Assembly (NCBI RefSeq): GCF_019352895.1
Contig: NZ_JAAAFX010000004.1
Coordinates: 372,001-436,000 of the forward strand
DNA length: 64,000 nt
Direction: 5' to 3'
Origin: Variovorax boronicumulans
Lineage (GTDB): Bacteria; Pseudomonadota; Gammaproteobacteria; Burkholderiales; Burkholderiaceae_C
A program made the translations under genes and the position numbers. Under the pieces are notes generated by a model. That model was not told where the DNA came from and did no database searches. It was given only the letters and a program-made list of their open reading frames with translations. Shown here piece after piece: positions 28,212 through 39,688 of the stretch. Numbering within the stretch: the first letter of the stretch is position 1; every line of letters starts with the position of its first letter.

Positions 28212-29195
28212 TCAGAGCGCGACATCGGCGGCCCATTGATCAAGGACGTTCTTGTACGGCTTGATGAAGTGTTCCTCCGCGAACTTCCCCTGCTTGACAG
28301 CCAGCTGGCTGCGTTCTTCCCGGTCATAGACGATCTGCGTCAACGAATAATCCTGGTTCTTCAGGCTCGGTTGATAGAGCGTCCCCGCTGCAGAATTGGC
28401 GTTGTAGATCTCGGGACGATAGATCCTCTGAAAGGTTTCCATCGTGCTGATGGTGCCGATCAACTCGAGATTCGTGTAGTCGCCCAGCAGGTCGCCCTGG
28501 GCGTAGAAAGCCAAGGGTGCCATGCCATTCGGAGGCATGAAAAAGCGGACCTGCATCCCCATCTTGGCGAAGTACCGGTCGGTCGAGGACAGTTCATCCT
28601 GTCGATACTCGACGCCCAGCACGGGGTGCTGGTTTCCGCTGCGTTTATAGGTCTTGCTGGTCGAGGCGCTGATGCAGATTACAGGCGGCTTGTGGAAGCG
28701 CTCCCTATAGGTGCTCGAGTTGGCGAATTGCCTGAACAACTTGCCATGCAGGTCGCCAAAATCGTCCGGCGTGCCGAATTCCGCTCGATCGACGTTGTAC
28801 CCCGGAAGCAGGACACTGAAGTCGTAATCGCGCACGTAGGAGGAGAAGTTGTTGCCCACGATGCCGTCGATGCGCCTGTTCGTCTTCCTGTCGAGAATGC
28901 AGGTCTTCAGTATCTCGATCAACGGAAATACATCGGTGGGACTGCTGGCATCGATGCCCATCTCGACGGAGATGATCTCGAGTTCGACGGCGTAGCGATC
29001 TCCCGTCGGATTGTCCCAATGCGCCAACTCATTGAAGCGGTTGTCGATCATCCTCAGCGTGTTGCGCAGATTCTGCTGCCTGCTCTTTCCCCGGGCCAGG
29101 TTGGCAAAGTTGGTGGTCAGGCGCGTGCTGTCCGACGGGTGATAGTTTTCATCGAAAAGAATGCTCTTGAGGTGAAAGACGAGTTCTTTGTTCAT
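28212..29195 (-). CDS. mesX: DUF1852 protein, MesX
   Basis: The 327-residue protein starts MNKELVFHLKSILFDENYHP and is DUF1852 over its length. It shows no signal peptide or membrane segment. As I recall, DUF1852 proteins (MesX) are required by MesD-type methionine synthases in aerobic bacteria, and both are needed for methionine synthesis in Acinetobacter. The gene lies 45 bases after the flavin reductase and 153 bases before mesD. Its base composition is visibly lower in GC than the flanking genes, with more A/T-ending codons, which suggests transfer or relaxed codon adaptation. The reaction it carries out is unknown. Confidence 0.87.
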   Translation of the reverse strand: MNKELVFHLKSILFDENYHPSDSTRLTTNFANLARGKSRQQNLRNTLRMIDNRFNELAHWDNPTGDRYAVELEIISVEMGIDASSPTDVFPLIEILKTCILDRKTNRRIDGIVGNNFSSYVRDYDFSVLLPGYNVDRAEFGTPDDFGDLHGKLFRQFANSSTYRERFHKPPVICISASTSKTYKRSGNQHPVLGVEYRQDELSSTDRYFAKMGMQVRFFMPPNGMAPLAFYAQGDLLGDYTNLELIGTISTMETFQRIYRPEIYNANSAAGTLYQPSLKNQDYSLTQIVYDREERSQLAVKQGKFAEEHFIKPYKNVLDQWAADVAL

Positions 29196-29240
29196 TGCGA
29201 TCCAGTGACCTGATGTTTGAGAGAAAAGACGGTTCCTGCT

Positions 29241-29834
29241 TCAGGCCGCCACCACGTCCTCGGCCCGAGCGGGCCTGGCATGGCGCGTCGATTCGACCCA
29301 CGGCAGTGCCCGTTGGACCGCCAGCCTGGCCCGCTCGATGAGGGCCTTGTCCTGCAGGCGGTAATCGACGAAATCCTTGTCGGTCGCGTAGACACCCAGC
29401 GGCAAGGTGCGCGCCTGGAAGAAGCTGAACAGCGGCCGCAACTGGTGGTCGATCACCAGCGCATGGCGCTCGCTGCCACCGGTGGCGGCCAGCAGCACGG
29501 GCTTGTCGATCAGGGCGTCCTGATGGATGAAATCGAAGAAGTGCTTGAACAGTCCCGTGTAGGCACCGCGGAAGACCGGCGTCGCCACCACCAGGACGTC
29601 GGCTTGCTCGACCGCCACAAGTTCCCGCTCCACCGCGTCGGGCAGCTGGGCGCGCCACAGCGCACCGGCAAGCCGCGGTGCGAGCGGGCCCAGTTCGACC
29701 AGGCGCTGTTCGCACGGGCCTTCGCCGGCGAACAGGTCCAGCAGGTGCTCTGCCAGGGCGGCCGACCGCGAGGGGCGTTGCAGCCCGCCGGAAACTGCGA
29801 CGAGACGGAGTGGAGGTGTCATTTCTTCTTTCAT
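29241..29834 (-). CDS. NAD(P)H-dependent FMN reductase (MsuE-like)
   Basis: The 197-residue flavodoxin-like protein begins LRLVAVSGGLQRPSRSAAL, the FMN-phosphate loop of the NADPH-dependent FMN reductase family. It continues with ADVLVVATPVFRGAYTGLFKHFFDFI and LLAATGGSERHALVIDHQLRP, which match MsuE/SsuE-type reductases. These supply reduced flavin to oxygenases. It is the first gene of the run with mesX and mesD, so reduced FMN may be needed for the oxygen-dependent step. ATG 29834 is used; ATG 29822 (MTPPLRL) is an alternative. Confidence 0.88.
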   Translation of the reverse strand: MKEEMTPPLRLVAVSGGLQRPSRSAALAEHLLDLFAGEGPCEQRLVELGPLAPRLAGALWRAQLPDAVERELVAVEQADVLVVATPVFRGAYTGLFKHFFDFIHQDALIDKPVLLAATGGSERHALVIDHQLRPLFSFFQARTLPLGVYATDKDFVDYRLQDKALIERARLAVQRALPWVESTRHARPARAEDVVAA

Positions 29835-29913
29835 CTGGCGCTCATGAGCCTGGGATGCGCGGATGGTAGGGAGGCGGATCGATGAAGTAAAATGGTTTTA
29901 ATTCACCCATTCA

Positions 29914-29926
29914 TGAACTTCATTCA
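29914..29926. promoter_or_regulatory. Candidate MetR box upstream of the mes operon
   Basis: TGAACTTCATTCA fits the MetR consensus TGAANNWNNTTCA exactly. It lies 80 bases upstream of the flavin reductase start in the gap before the divergent hydrolase at 30048, within an AT-rich stretch (29888-29926) that would suit a promoter. No metR gene is in the window. Confidence 0.55.
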
Positions 29927-30047
29927 TGCGATTACCGGAGTGAACGGGCCACCCGGCATCGCTGCGCTGCCGACGTCGACAGCCAAGGCGATGCAGATGA
30001 CGCGCAGGCGTCCGCGCGCCGCGGGTGGCTTGCCTATCATCGAAGCG

Positions 30048-30959
30048 ATGTACCCAGCCCTCCGCATCCCCCGCAGCGAATTCGTCCCCGTGCGCCATCT
30101 GCGCTACCACGTGCGCCAGTGGGGCACGCCCTCCCCGGCCCGCCCGCCGCTCGTGCTGCTGCACGGCTGGATGGACGTGGCCGCCTCGTGGCAGTTCGTG
30201 GTGGATGCGATGGCCGAAGAACGACACATCGTCGCGCCCGACTGGCGCGGCTTCGGCCTGACCGATGGCGGCGAGGTCGACAACTACTGGATGCCCGACT
30301 ACCTGGCCGACCTCGACTGGCTGCTCGACCATTTCGCGGGCGACACGCCGGTCGACCTGGTGGGCCACAGCATGGGCGGCAACCTCGCGATGCAGTACGG
30401 CGGCATCCGGCCGCAGCGGGTGCGCCGGCTGGTCAACCTCGAGGGCTTCGGCATGCCGCTGCTGCAGCCCGAGCAGGCGCCCGCGCGCTACGGCAAGTGG
30501 ATCGACGAACTCAAGCGCCTGCACCGCGGCGAGATGGACCTGCAGGGCTATGCCGATGTGCAGGGCGTGGCGCGGCGGCTGATGAAGACCAACCCGCGGC
30601 TGTCGCAGGACAAGGCGGACTGGCTGGCCAGCCACTGGGCGGCGCCGCAGTTGCAGGCCGACGGCAGCACGCGCTGGCAGATCCTCGGCACCGCGGCGCA
30701 CAAGGTGATCAACGCCAACATCTTCCGCGTGGACGAGGCGCTGGCCCTCTATGGCGCCATCGCCGCGCCGGTGCTGGCGGTCGAGGCCTCGGACGACAGC
30801 CTGGCGCGCTGGGGCGGACGCTACACCCTGGCCGAGTACCACGAGCGGTTGAAGTCGGTGCCGGACGCGCGCGTGGTCGCGGTGCAGGACGCCGGCCACA
30901 TGCTGCACCACGACCAGCCGCAGCAGGTGGCGCAGCTGATCGAAGACTTCCTGCGCTGA
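30048..30959 (+). CDS. Alpha/beta hydrolase
   Basis: The 303-residue protein has the alpha/beta hydrolase fold: the oxyanion segment LVLLHGWMDVAASW (about residues 33-46), the nucleophile elbow GHSMGGN with the catalytic Ser near residue 107, an Asp in the VLAVEASDDSL region, and a His in DAGHMLHHDQP near the C-terminus. The start MYPALRIPRSEF at 30048 is preferred; in-frame ATGs from 29892 would read through the candidate mes regulatory region. The substrate is unknown; an esterase or lactonase role is as likely as any. Confidence 0.88.
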   Translation: MYPALRIPRSEFVPVRHLRYHVRQWGTPSPARPPLVLLHGWMDVAASWQFVVDAMAEERHIVAPDWRGFGLTDGGEVDNYWMPDYLADLDWLLDHFAGDTPVDLVGHSMGGNLAMQYGGIRPQRVRRLVNLEGFGMPLLQPEQAPARYGKWIDELKRLHRGEMDLQGYADVQGVARRLMKTNPRLSQDKADWLASHWAAPQLQADGSTRWQILGTAAHKVINANIFRVDEALALYGAIAAPVLAVEASDDSLARWGGRYTLAEYHERLKSVPDARVVAVQDAGHMLHHDQPQQVAQLIEDFLR

Positions 30960-31044
30960 GCGCGCGGCCGGGGGTCGCCCGCGGGCGCCGGCCGGATTCA
31001 GGGTCTTATCCGACACGCAGGCCCAGCGTTCGCGGGCAGACTTC

Positions 31045-34574
<3,530 letters not shown>

Positions 34575-34578
<4 letters not shown>

Positions 34579-35444
34579 GTCCGCTGACGCCCTCGGACGG
34601 CCTGCGGCAGCCAAAGCCGCTGACGCCGCCCAGCGACATCGAGATCGAATTGCGGCTGCTGATGGAGGCCATCTACCTCAAGTACAGCTACGACTTCCGC
34701 GACTACACCGGCGCCTCGCAGAAGCGCCGCGTGCTGTATGCGCTCGATCAGTTCAAGCTGCCCAGCGTCTCGGCGCTGCAGGACCTGGTGCTGCACGATG
34801 CTTCGGCGTTCGCGCGCCTGCTGCAGTTCCTCACGATCCCGGTCAGCGAGATGTTCCGCGACCCGGGCTACTTCCTGGCCCTGCGCCAGCAGGTGATCCC
34901 GGTGCTCCACACCTACCCTTCGGTCAAGGTCTGGGTGGCGGGCTGCAGCACCGGCGAGGAAGCCTGGTCGCTGGCCATCCTGCTGCGCGAGGAAGGGCTG
35001 CTGGAACGCACGCAGATCTATGCCACCGACATCAACCCGCTGTCGCTCGACAAGGCGCGCCAGGGCATCTTCCCGATGGAAGCGGTGCGCAACTACACCG
35101 CCAACTACCAGCGCGCGGGCGGTCGCCAGGCCTTTTCGGACTACTACACCGCAGCCTACGACGCCGCGCGCTTCGACCCCTCGCTGTGCACCAACACGAT
35201 CTTCGCCGACCACAGCCTGGCGACCGACAGCGTGTTCGCCGAGACGCATCTGGTCTCGTGCCGCAACGTGCTGATCTATTTCAACCGCGCGCTGCAGGAC
35301 CGGGCCTTCGGCCTGTTCCACGAGTCGCTGTGCCATCGCGGCTTCCTCGGCCTGGGCGCCAAGGAGAGCATCGACTTCTCGGCCTACGCCGACCGCTTCG
35401 ACGACCTGGTGCGGTCGGAGCGTATCTACCGCAAGGCCACATGA
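34575..35444 (+). CDS. CheR-type protein-glutamate methyltransferase
   Basis: The 289-residue protein has the CheR N-terminal helical domain and the S-adenosylmethionine domain with VWVAGCSTGEEAWSLAILL (about residues 117-135), IYATDINPLSLDKARQG and SCRNVLIYFN. The GTG start at 34575 overlaps the kinase stop. CheR enzymes methylate glutamates of chemoreceptors, but no receptor, CheA or CheW gene lies nearby. The target may therefore be the CHASE3 sensor itself or its coiled coil, as in other CheB/CheR-kinase modules. It overlaps the next gene by four bases. Confidence 0.93.
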
Positions 35445-36040
35445 AAAGGCCGGCCCCGCCCCTGCGCCGCGTCGATGCCGTGGTGATCGGCACCTCGGCC
35501 GGCGGCGTGGACGCGCTCGCCACGCTGCTGCGTGACCTGCCCCTGCCCTGGCATCTGCCGCTGGTGGTCGTGATCCATCTGCCGCAACACCGCGACAGCC
35601 GGCTGGCCGACGTGTTCCGCCAGCGCCTGTCGATTCCGGTGCAGGAAGCCGAGGACAAGGCGCCGGTGGCCCCAGGCACGCTCTACTTCGCACCGCCCAG
35701 CTACCACCTGTCGATCGAGCGCGAGCGCGTGTTCTCGCTGAGCTGCGAACCACCGGTGCTATGGTCACGTCCTTCGATCGACCTGCTGATGCAATCCGCG
35801 GCCGATGCCTACGGCCCGACGCTGGCCGGCCTGCTGCTGACCGGCGCCAACCCCGACGGCGCCGAAGGCCTTCGCAAGATCCAGCAGGCCGGTGGCCTGA
35901 CTGCGGTGCAAGACCCGGACGAAGCCGAGGTCGACACCATGCCCCGGGCCGCGCTGGCGCTGCTCACTCCCGACCGCATACTGCCGCTGCGCGGTCTGCA
36001 CACCCTGCTGGTGGAACTGAATGCTCTTCATGCCGATTGA
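35441..36040 (+). CDS. CheB-type methylesterase lacking a receiver domain
   Basis: The 199-residue protein is only the CheB catalytic domain. The triad residues are visible: Ser19 in GTSAGGVD, His46 in VIHLPQH, and Asp139 in TGANPDGAEGL. The usual N-terminal receiver domain of CheB is absent, so its activity cannot be controlled by phosphorylation in the normal way. It is translationally coupled to CheR upstream (ATGA overlap) and its end overlaps the following kinase gene by 20 bases. It probably removes methyl groups or amides from the same target that the adjacent CheR modifies. Confidence 0.92.
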   Translation: MKRPAPPLRRVDAVVIGTSAGGVDALATLLRDLPLPWHLPLVVVIHLPQHRDSRLADVFRQRLSIPVQEAEDKAPVAPGTLYFAPPSYHLSIERERVFSLSCEPPVLWSRPSIDLLMQSAADAYGPTLAGLLLTGANPDGAEGLRKIQQAGGLTAVQDPDEAEVDTMPRAALALLTPDRILPLRGLHTLLVELNALHAD

Positions 36041-37235
36041 TGTCGAAAGCAAGCTGCTGATCGTCGACGACCTGCCCGAGAACCTGCTCGCGCTGGACGC
36101 GCTCATCCGCGGCCGGGGCCGCTCGGTGTTCCAGGCCACCTCGGCCGAAGCGGCGCTGGCGCTGATGCTGGAGCACGAGTTCGCGCTGGCCATCCTCGAC
36201 GTGCAGATGCCGGGCATGAACGGCTTCGAGCTGGCCGAGCTGATGCGCGGCACCGAGCGCACGCGCCACATCCCGATCATCTTCGTGAGTGCCGCGGGCC
36301 GCGAGATGAACTACGCCTTCAAGGGCTACGAGAGCGGTGCCGTCGACTTCCTGCAGAAGCCGCTGGACGCCCATGTGGTGGCCAGCAAGGTCAACGTCTT
36401 CGTGGACCTGCACCGCCATCGCAAGGCGCTCAAGCACGAGATGGAGGCGCTGGCCGAGGCGCACCGCGAGCAGGCGGCGCTGGTCGACAAGCTGCAGGTC
36501 GCGCAGGGCGACCTGGAACGCGCGGTGCGCATGCGCGACGACTTCATGTCGATGGTCTCGCACGAGCTGCGCACGCCGCTCAACACGCTCTACCTCGAGA
36601 CGCAGGTGCGCAAGCTGCACCTGGGCAAAGGCAACATGGCGCCCTTCGCGGTCGACAAGCTGCCGGCCATGATCGAGCGCGACCAGCGCCAGATCCAGAA
36701 CATGGTGCGGCTGATCGACGACATGCTCGACGTCTCGCGCCTGCGCAGCGGTTCGCTGTCGATCCGGCCCAAGCCCTTCGACCTGGCGCAGCTCGCGCAG
36801 CGCGTGGTGGAGAGCCTGGTGAACCAGGCCGAGGCCGTGGGCTCGACCATCCACCTGGACGCGCAGGGCCCCATCGAAGGCCTGTGGGACGAGTTCCGCA
36901 TCGAACAGGTGCTGACCAACCTGCTGACCAACGCGTTGCGCTACGGTCGCGGAAGCCCGGTGGCGGTCACGGTGCACCTGCTCGGCGAGCAGGCACAGAT
37001 GACGGTGCGCGACCACGGCATCGGCATCGCGGCCGCGGACCACGACCGGATCTTCGAACAGTTCGAGCGCACCGACGACAGCCGCAAACACGCGGCCGGC
37101 CTGGGACTGGGCCTGTACATCACGCGCGAGATCGTGCTCGCGCACGGCGGCGGCATCGATCTGGAGAGCGCACCCGGCGAAGGCGCACTGTTCCGCGTGA
37201 CGCTGCCATTGCAAGCGCCCACCCCGGGAAACTGA
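36021..37235 (+). CDS. Response regulator / histidine kinase hybrid (REC-HisKA-ATPase)
   Basis: The 404-residue cytoplasmic protein starts with a receiver domain (about 10-130, acceptor Asp60 in AILDVQMPGMNGF). A short coiled coil and a histidine kinase core follow, with phosphorylated His181 in SHELRTPLN and an ATPase domain with NLLTNALRYG, DHGIGIA and GLGLGLYI. The order receiver then kinase means that phosphorylation by another kinase, probably the large CHASE3 sensor at 31045, could switch this one. ATG 36021 overlaps cheB by 20 bases; ATG 36030 is an alternative. It is the last gene of the module. Confidence 0.93.
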   Translation: MLFMPIDVESKLLIVDDLPENLLALDALIRGRGRSVFQATSAEAALALMLEHEFALAILDVQMPGMNGFELAELMRGTERTRHIPIIFVSAAGREMNYAFKGYESGAVDFLQKPLDAHVVASKVNVFVDLHRHRKALKHEMEALAEAHREQAALVDKLQVAQGDLERAVRMRDDFMSMVSHELRTPLNTLYLETQVRKLHLGKGNMAPFAVDKLPAMIERDQRQIQNMVRLIDDMLDVSRLRSGSLSIRPKPFDLAQLAQRVVESLVNQAEAVGSTIHLDAQGPIEGLWDEFRIEQVLTNLLTNALRYGRGSPVAVTVHLLGEQAQMTVRDHGIGIAAADHDRIFEQFERTDDSRKHAAGLGLGLYITREIVLAHGGGIDLESAPGEGALFRVTLPLQAPTPGN

Positions 37236-37303
37236 AGGAAAACTGAACGAGCGCTTCAGGTCGCGACGGTAGGATTCCCCTATTAAAAAAAGGAGGTTTC
37301 CTC

Positions 37304-37813
37304 ATGCAGAAACACTGCGGCTTGCACCTTGCCGCGATCGCCACGATGGCACTCGCCGGATCGTTCCACCTGAATGCGCTCGCGCAGACCGCCGAGCCAC
37401 CGCCTCGCAGCGAAGGCCGATGGGAACTGTCCTTCTCGCCCTACACCCACCACTGGCATCACGACGACGAACACAAGAACGTCGCGCTGATCGCCATCGA
37501 GCGCTTCCAGCCCGACAACGCCCTCTGGGGCGCCGCGCTGTTCAGCAACTCCTTCGGCCAGACCTCGGGCTACGTCTACTACGGCCATCAATGGGACGGC
37601 GTCTTCGGCCAGCCCGCGCTCTACACCAAGCTCAGCGCCGGCGTGATCTACGGCTACCGCGGCAAGTACAAGGACAAGGTGCCCTACAACCACGGCGGCT
37701 TCTCGCCCGCGATCATCCCGGCCGTCGGCTACCGCCTGACCCCGGTCGACGCGGTACAGGTGGCGATCCTGGGCACGGCCGGCGTGATGTTCTCCTACAG
37801 CCGACGCTTCTGA
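37304..37813 (+). CDS. Exported outer-membrane beta-barrel-like protein
   Basis: The 169-residue protein has a signal peptide (about 1-28, ending LNALAQ) and a mature part rich in alternating aromatic and small residues, ending in FSYSRRF (a C-terminal Phe, as in outer-membrane barrels). The segments LYTKLSAGVIYGYRGKYKDKVPYN and PAIIPAVGYRLTPVDAV suggest about eight strands. It reminds me of PagP-size barrels (WGAALFSNSFGQ), but the PagP catalytic residues are not convincingly aligned. An excellent AGGAGG site precedes the ATG. The function is unknown. Confidence 0.75.
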   Translation: MQKHCGLHLAAIATMALAGSFHLNALAQTAEPPPRSEGRWELSFSPYTHHWHHDDEHKNVALIAIERFQPDNALWGAALFSNSFGQTSGYVYYGHQWDGVFGQPALYTKLSAGVIYGYRGKYKDKVPYNHGGFSPAIIPAVGYRLTPVDAVQVAILGTAGVMFSYSRRF

Positions 37814-37906
37814 ACGGGCTCATTCTCGGGCGGGCCCCGGGGGCATGAGAAAATGTCGGGTTGCGCCTGGCTCCCGCCGGGCCACCTCTTTTTTTCAGGA
37901 CACCCC

Positions 37907-39011
37907 ATGGACGCAGAACAAATCAACCAGATCGAAGCCAACCTTGCGGACCTGAGCGTGCGCACGGTCGATTTACGGAGGTATCTTTGACTACGATGCC
38001 AAATCCGAACGCCTGAGGACGGTCAACGCATCGCTCGAGGATCCGACGGTCTGGAACGACCCGAAGAAGGCCCAGGAACTGGGCCGCGAGAAGAAATCGC
38101 TCGACGGCGTGGTCGTCACGCTCGACCGCCTCACCAGCGGCCTGGCCGACAACACCGAGCTGTTCGAGATGTCGAAGGCCGACGGCGACCTGGACGGCCT
38201 GCAGGCCATCGCCGATGACGCCGCCACGCTCGAAGCCGACATCAAGCAGCTCGAATTCCGCCGGATGTTCAACAACCCGGCCGATCCGCTGAACTGCTTC
38301 GTCGACATCCAGGCCGGCGCCGGCGGCACCGAGGCCTGCGACTGGGCCAGCATGCTGCTGCGCCAGTACCTGAAGTACGCCGAGCGCAAGGGTTTCAAGA
38401 CGCAGATCGAGGACGAGACCCCGGGCGACACCGCAGGCATCAAGGGCGCGACCATCAAGGTCGAAGGCGACTACGCCTTCGGCCTGCTGCGCACCGAGAC
38501 CGGCGTGCACCGCCTGGTGCGCAAGTCGCCCTTCGACTCCTCGGGCGGCCGTCACACCAGCTTCGCGTCGATCTTCGTGTACCCCGAAGTGGACGACTCG
38601 ATCGAGATCGAGATCAACCCCTCCGACGTGCGCACCGACACCTTCCGTGCCAGCGGCGCGGGCGGCCAGCACATCAACAAGACCGACTCGGCCGTGCGGC
38701 TCACGCACATCCCCACCGGCATCGTGGTGCAGTGCCAGGACGGCCGAAGCCAGCACAGCAACCGCGACGTGGCGTGGAAGCGCCTGCGTTCGCGGCTCTA
38801 CGACTTCGAACTGCGCAAGCAGCAGGAAGCGCAGCAGAAGCTGGAAGACACCAAGACCGACGTGGGCTGGGGCCACCAGATCCGCAGCTACGTGCTGGAC
38901 AACAGCCGCATCAAGGACCTGCGCACCAACGTCGAGGTCTCGGCCACGCAGAAGGTGCTCGACGGCGACCTCGACGTGTTCATCGAAGCCTCGCTCAAGC
39001 AAGGCGTCTGA
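37907..39011 (+). CDS. prfB: Peptide chain release factor 2, with programmed +1 frameshift
   Basis: RF2 recognises UGA and UAA stop codons. The first 27 codons end at CTT-TGA-C (stop at 37988-37990), and the rest continues in the +1 frame from GAC at 37989, giving 367 residues. The slippery site CTTTGAC is preceded by the internal Shine-Dalgarno-like GGAGG (37977-37981), the classical autoregulatory design. The anticodon-mimic tripeptide SPF is at 207-209 and the catalytic GGQ at 252-254. The stop overlaps the next start (TGATG). This is a functional feature, not an error. Confidence 0.97.
37977..37991 (+). promoter_or_regulatory. prfB programmed +1 frameshift site
   Basis: GGAGG TAT CTT TGA C: an internal Shine-Dalgarno-like element three bases before the CTT slippery codon, followed by UGA and C. 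Low RF2 slows termination at UGA and lets the ribosome slip forward, so RF2 controls its own synthesis. Confidence 0.95.
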
Positions 39012-39688
39012 TGGCCCGCACGGACGCGCTCATCTTCGACATGGACGGCACCATGGTCGACTCCATGCCCTGGCACGCCAAGGCCTGGATCGAGTTCGCG
39101 CGCCGGCGCGGGCTCGCGCTCGACGTGCCCGACCTGATGCGCCGCACCACCGGCCGCAACGCCTTCGAATGCGCCTGCGAGCTGATGGAACGCGAGGTGA
39201 GCGCCGCCGAGAGCGACGCGATCACGCACGAGAAGGAAACCATCTACCGCGAGCTGTTCGGCGCGGTGTTCGCCGAAGTCGCGGGCTTCAATGCCTTCGC
39301 CAGGGCGGCGGCGGCGCAAGGCCTGAAGATCGCGGTCGGCACTGCGGGCGACCGCCACAACGTCGCCTTCGTGATGGAACGCCTGCGCATGGACCCGCTG
39401 CCGCTGGCCATCGTGGGCGGCGACGAGGGCTTCACCGGCAAGCCCACGCCGGCCATCTTCCTCGAGGCCGCGCGCCGCATCGGCGTTGCGCCCGAACACT
39501 GCATCGTGTTCGAGGACGCCCCCTTCGGCATCGAAGCCGCACGCCGCGCCGGCATGCGTGCCGTGGCCGTGTGCACCACCCACAGCGCGGCCGAACTGGC
39601 CGGCCCGCACGTGATCGCCGCCGTGCGCGACTACGAAGAACTTGCCCTTTCGAATTTCCTGGAGACACTCGATGCTGCAACTGCGTGA
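39011..39688 (+). CDS. HAD-superfamily phosphatase (beta-phosphoglucomutase-like)
   Basis: The 225-residue protein has HAD motif I DMDGTMVDSM (nucleophile Asp10, acid Asp12), a helical cap domain, motif II near GTAG, a Lys in GKPTPAIFLEAA (motif III) and motif IV in FEDAPFGIEAARRAGM. It resembles the group of sugar-phosphate phosphatases and phosphoglucomutases. The ATG overlaps the prfB stop, and pepN starts 17 bases before its end, so it is tightly coupled with both. The true substrate is unknown. Confidence 0.9.
   Translation: MARTDALIFDMDGTMVDSMPWHAKAWIEFARRRGLALDVPDLMRRTTGRNAFECACELMEREVSAAESDAITHEKETIYRELFGAVFAEVAGFNAFARAAAAQGLKIAVGTAGDRHNVAFVMERLRMDPLPLAIVGGDEGFTGKPTPAIFLEAARRIGVAPEHCIVFEDAPFGIEAARRAGMRAVAVCTTHSAAELAGPHVIAAVRDYEELALSNFLETLDAATA

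Noticed and set aside
37907..37990. Apparent early stop in prfB, as if a pseudogene or sequencing error
   Set aside because: The site is the classical programmed frameshift of RF2, with slippery CTT-TGA-C and the upstream GGAGG.
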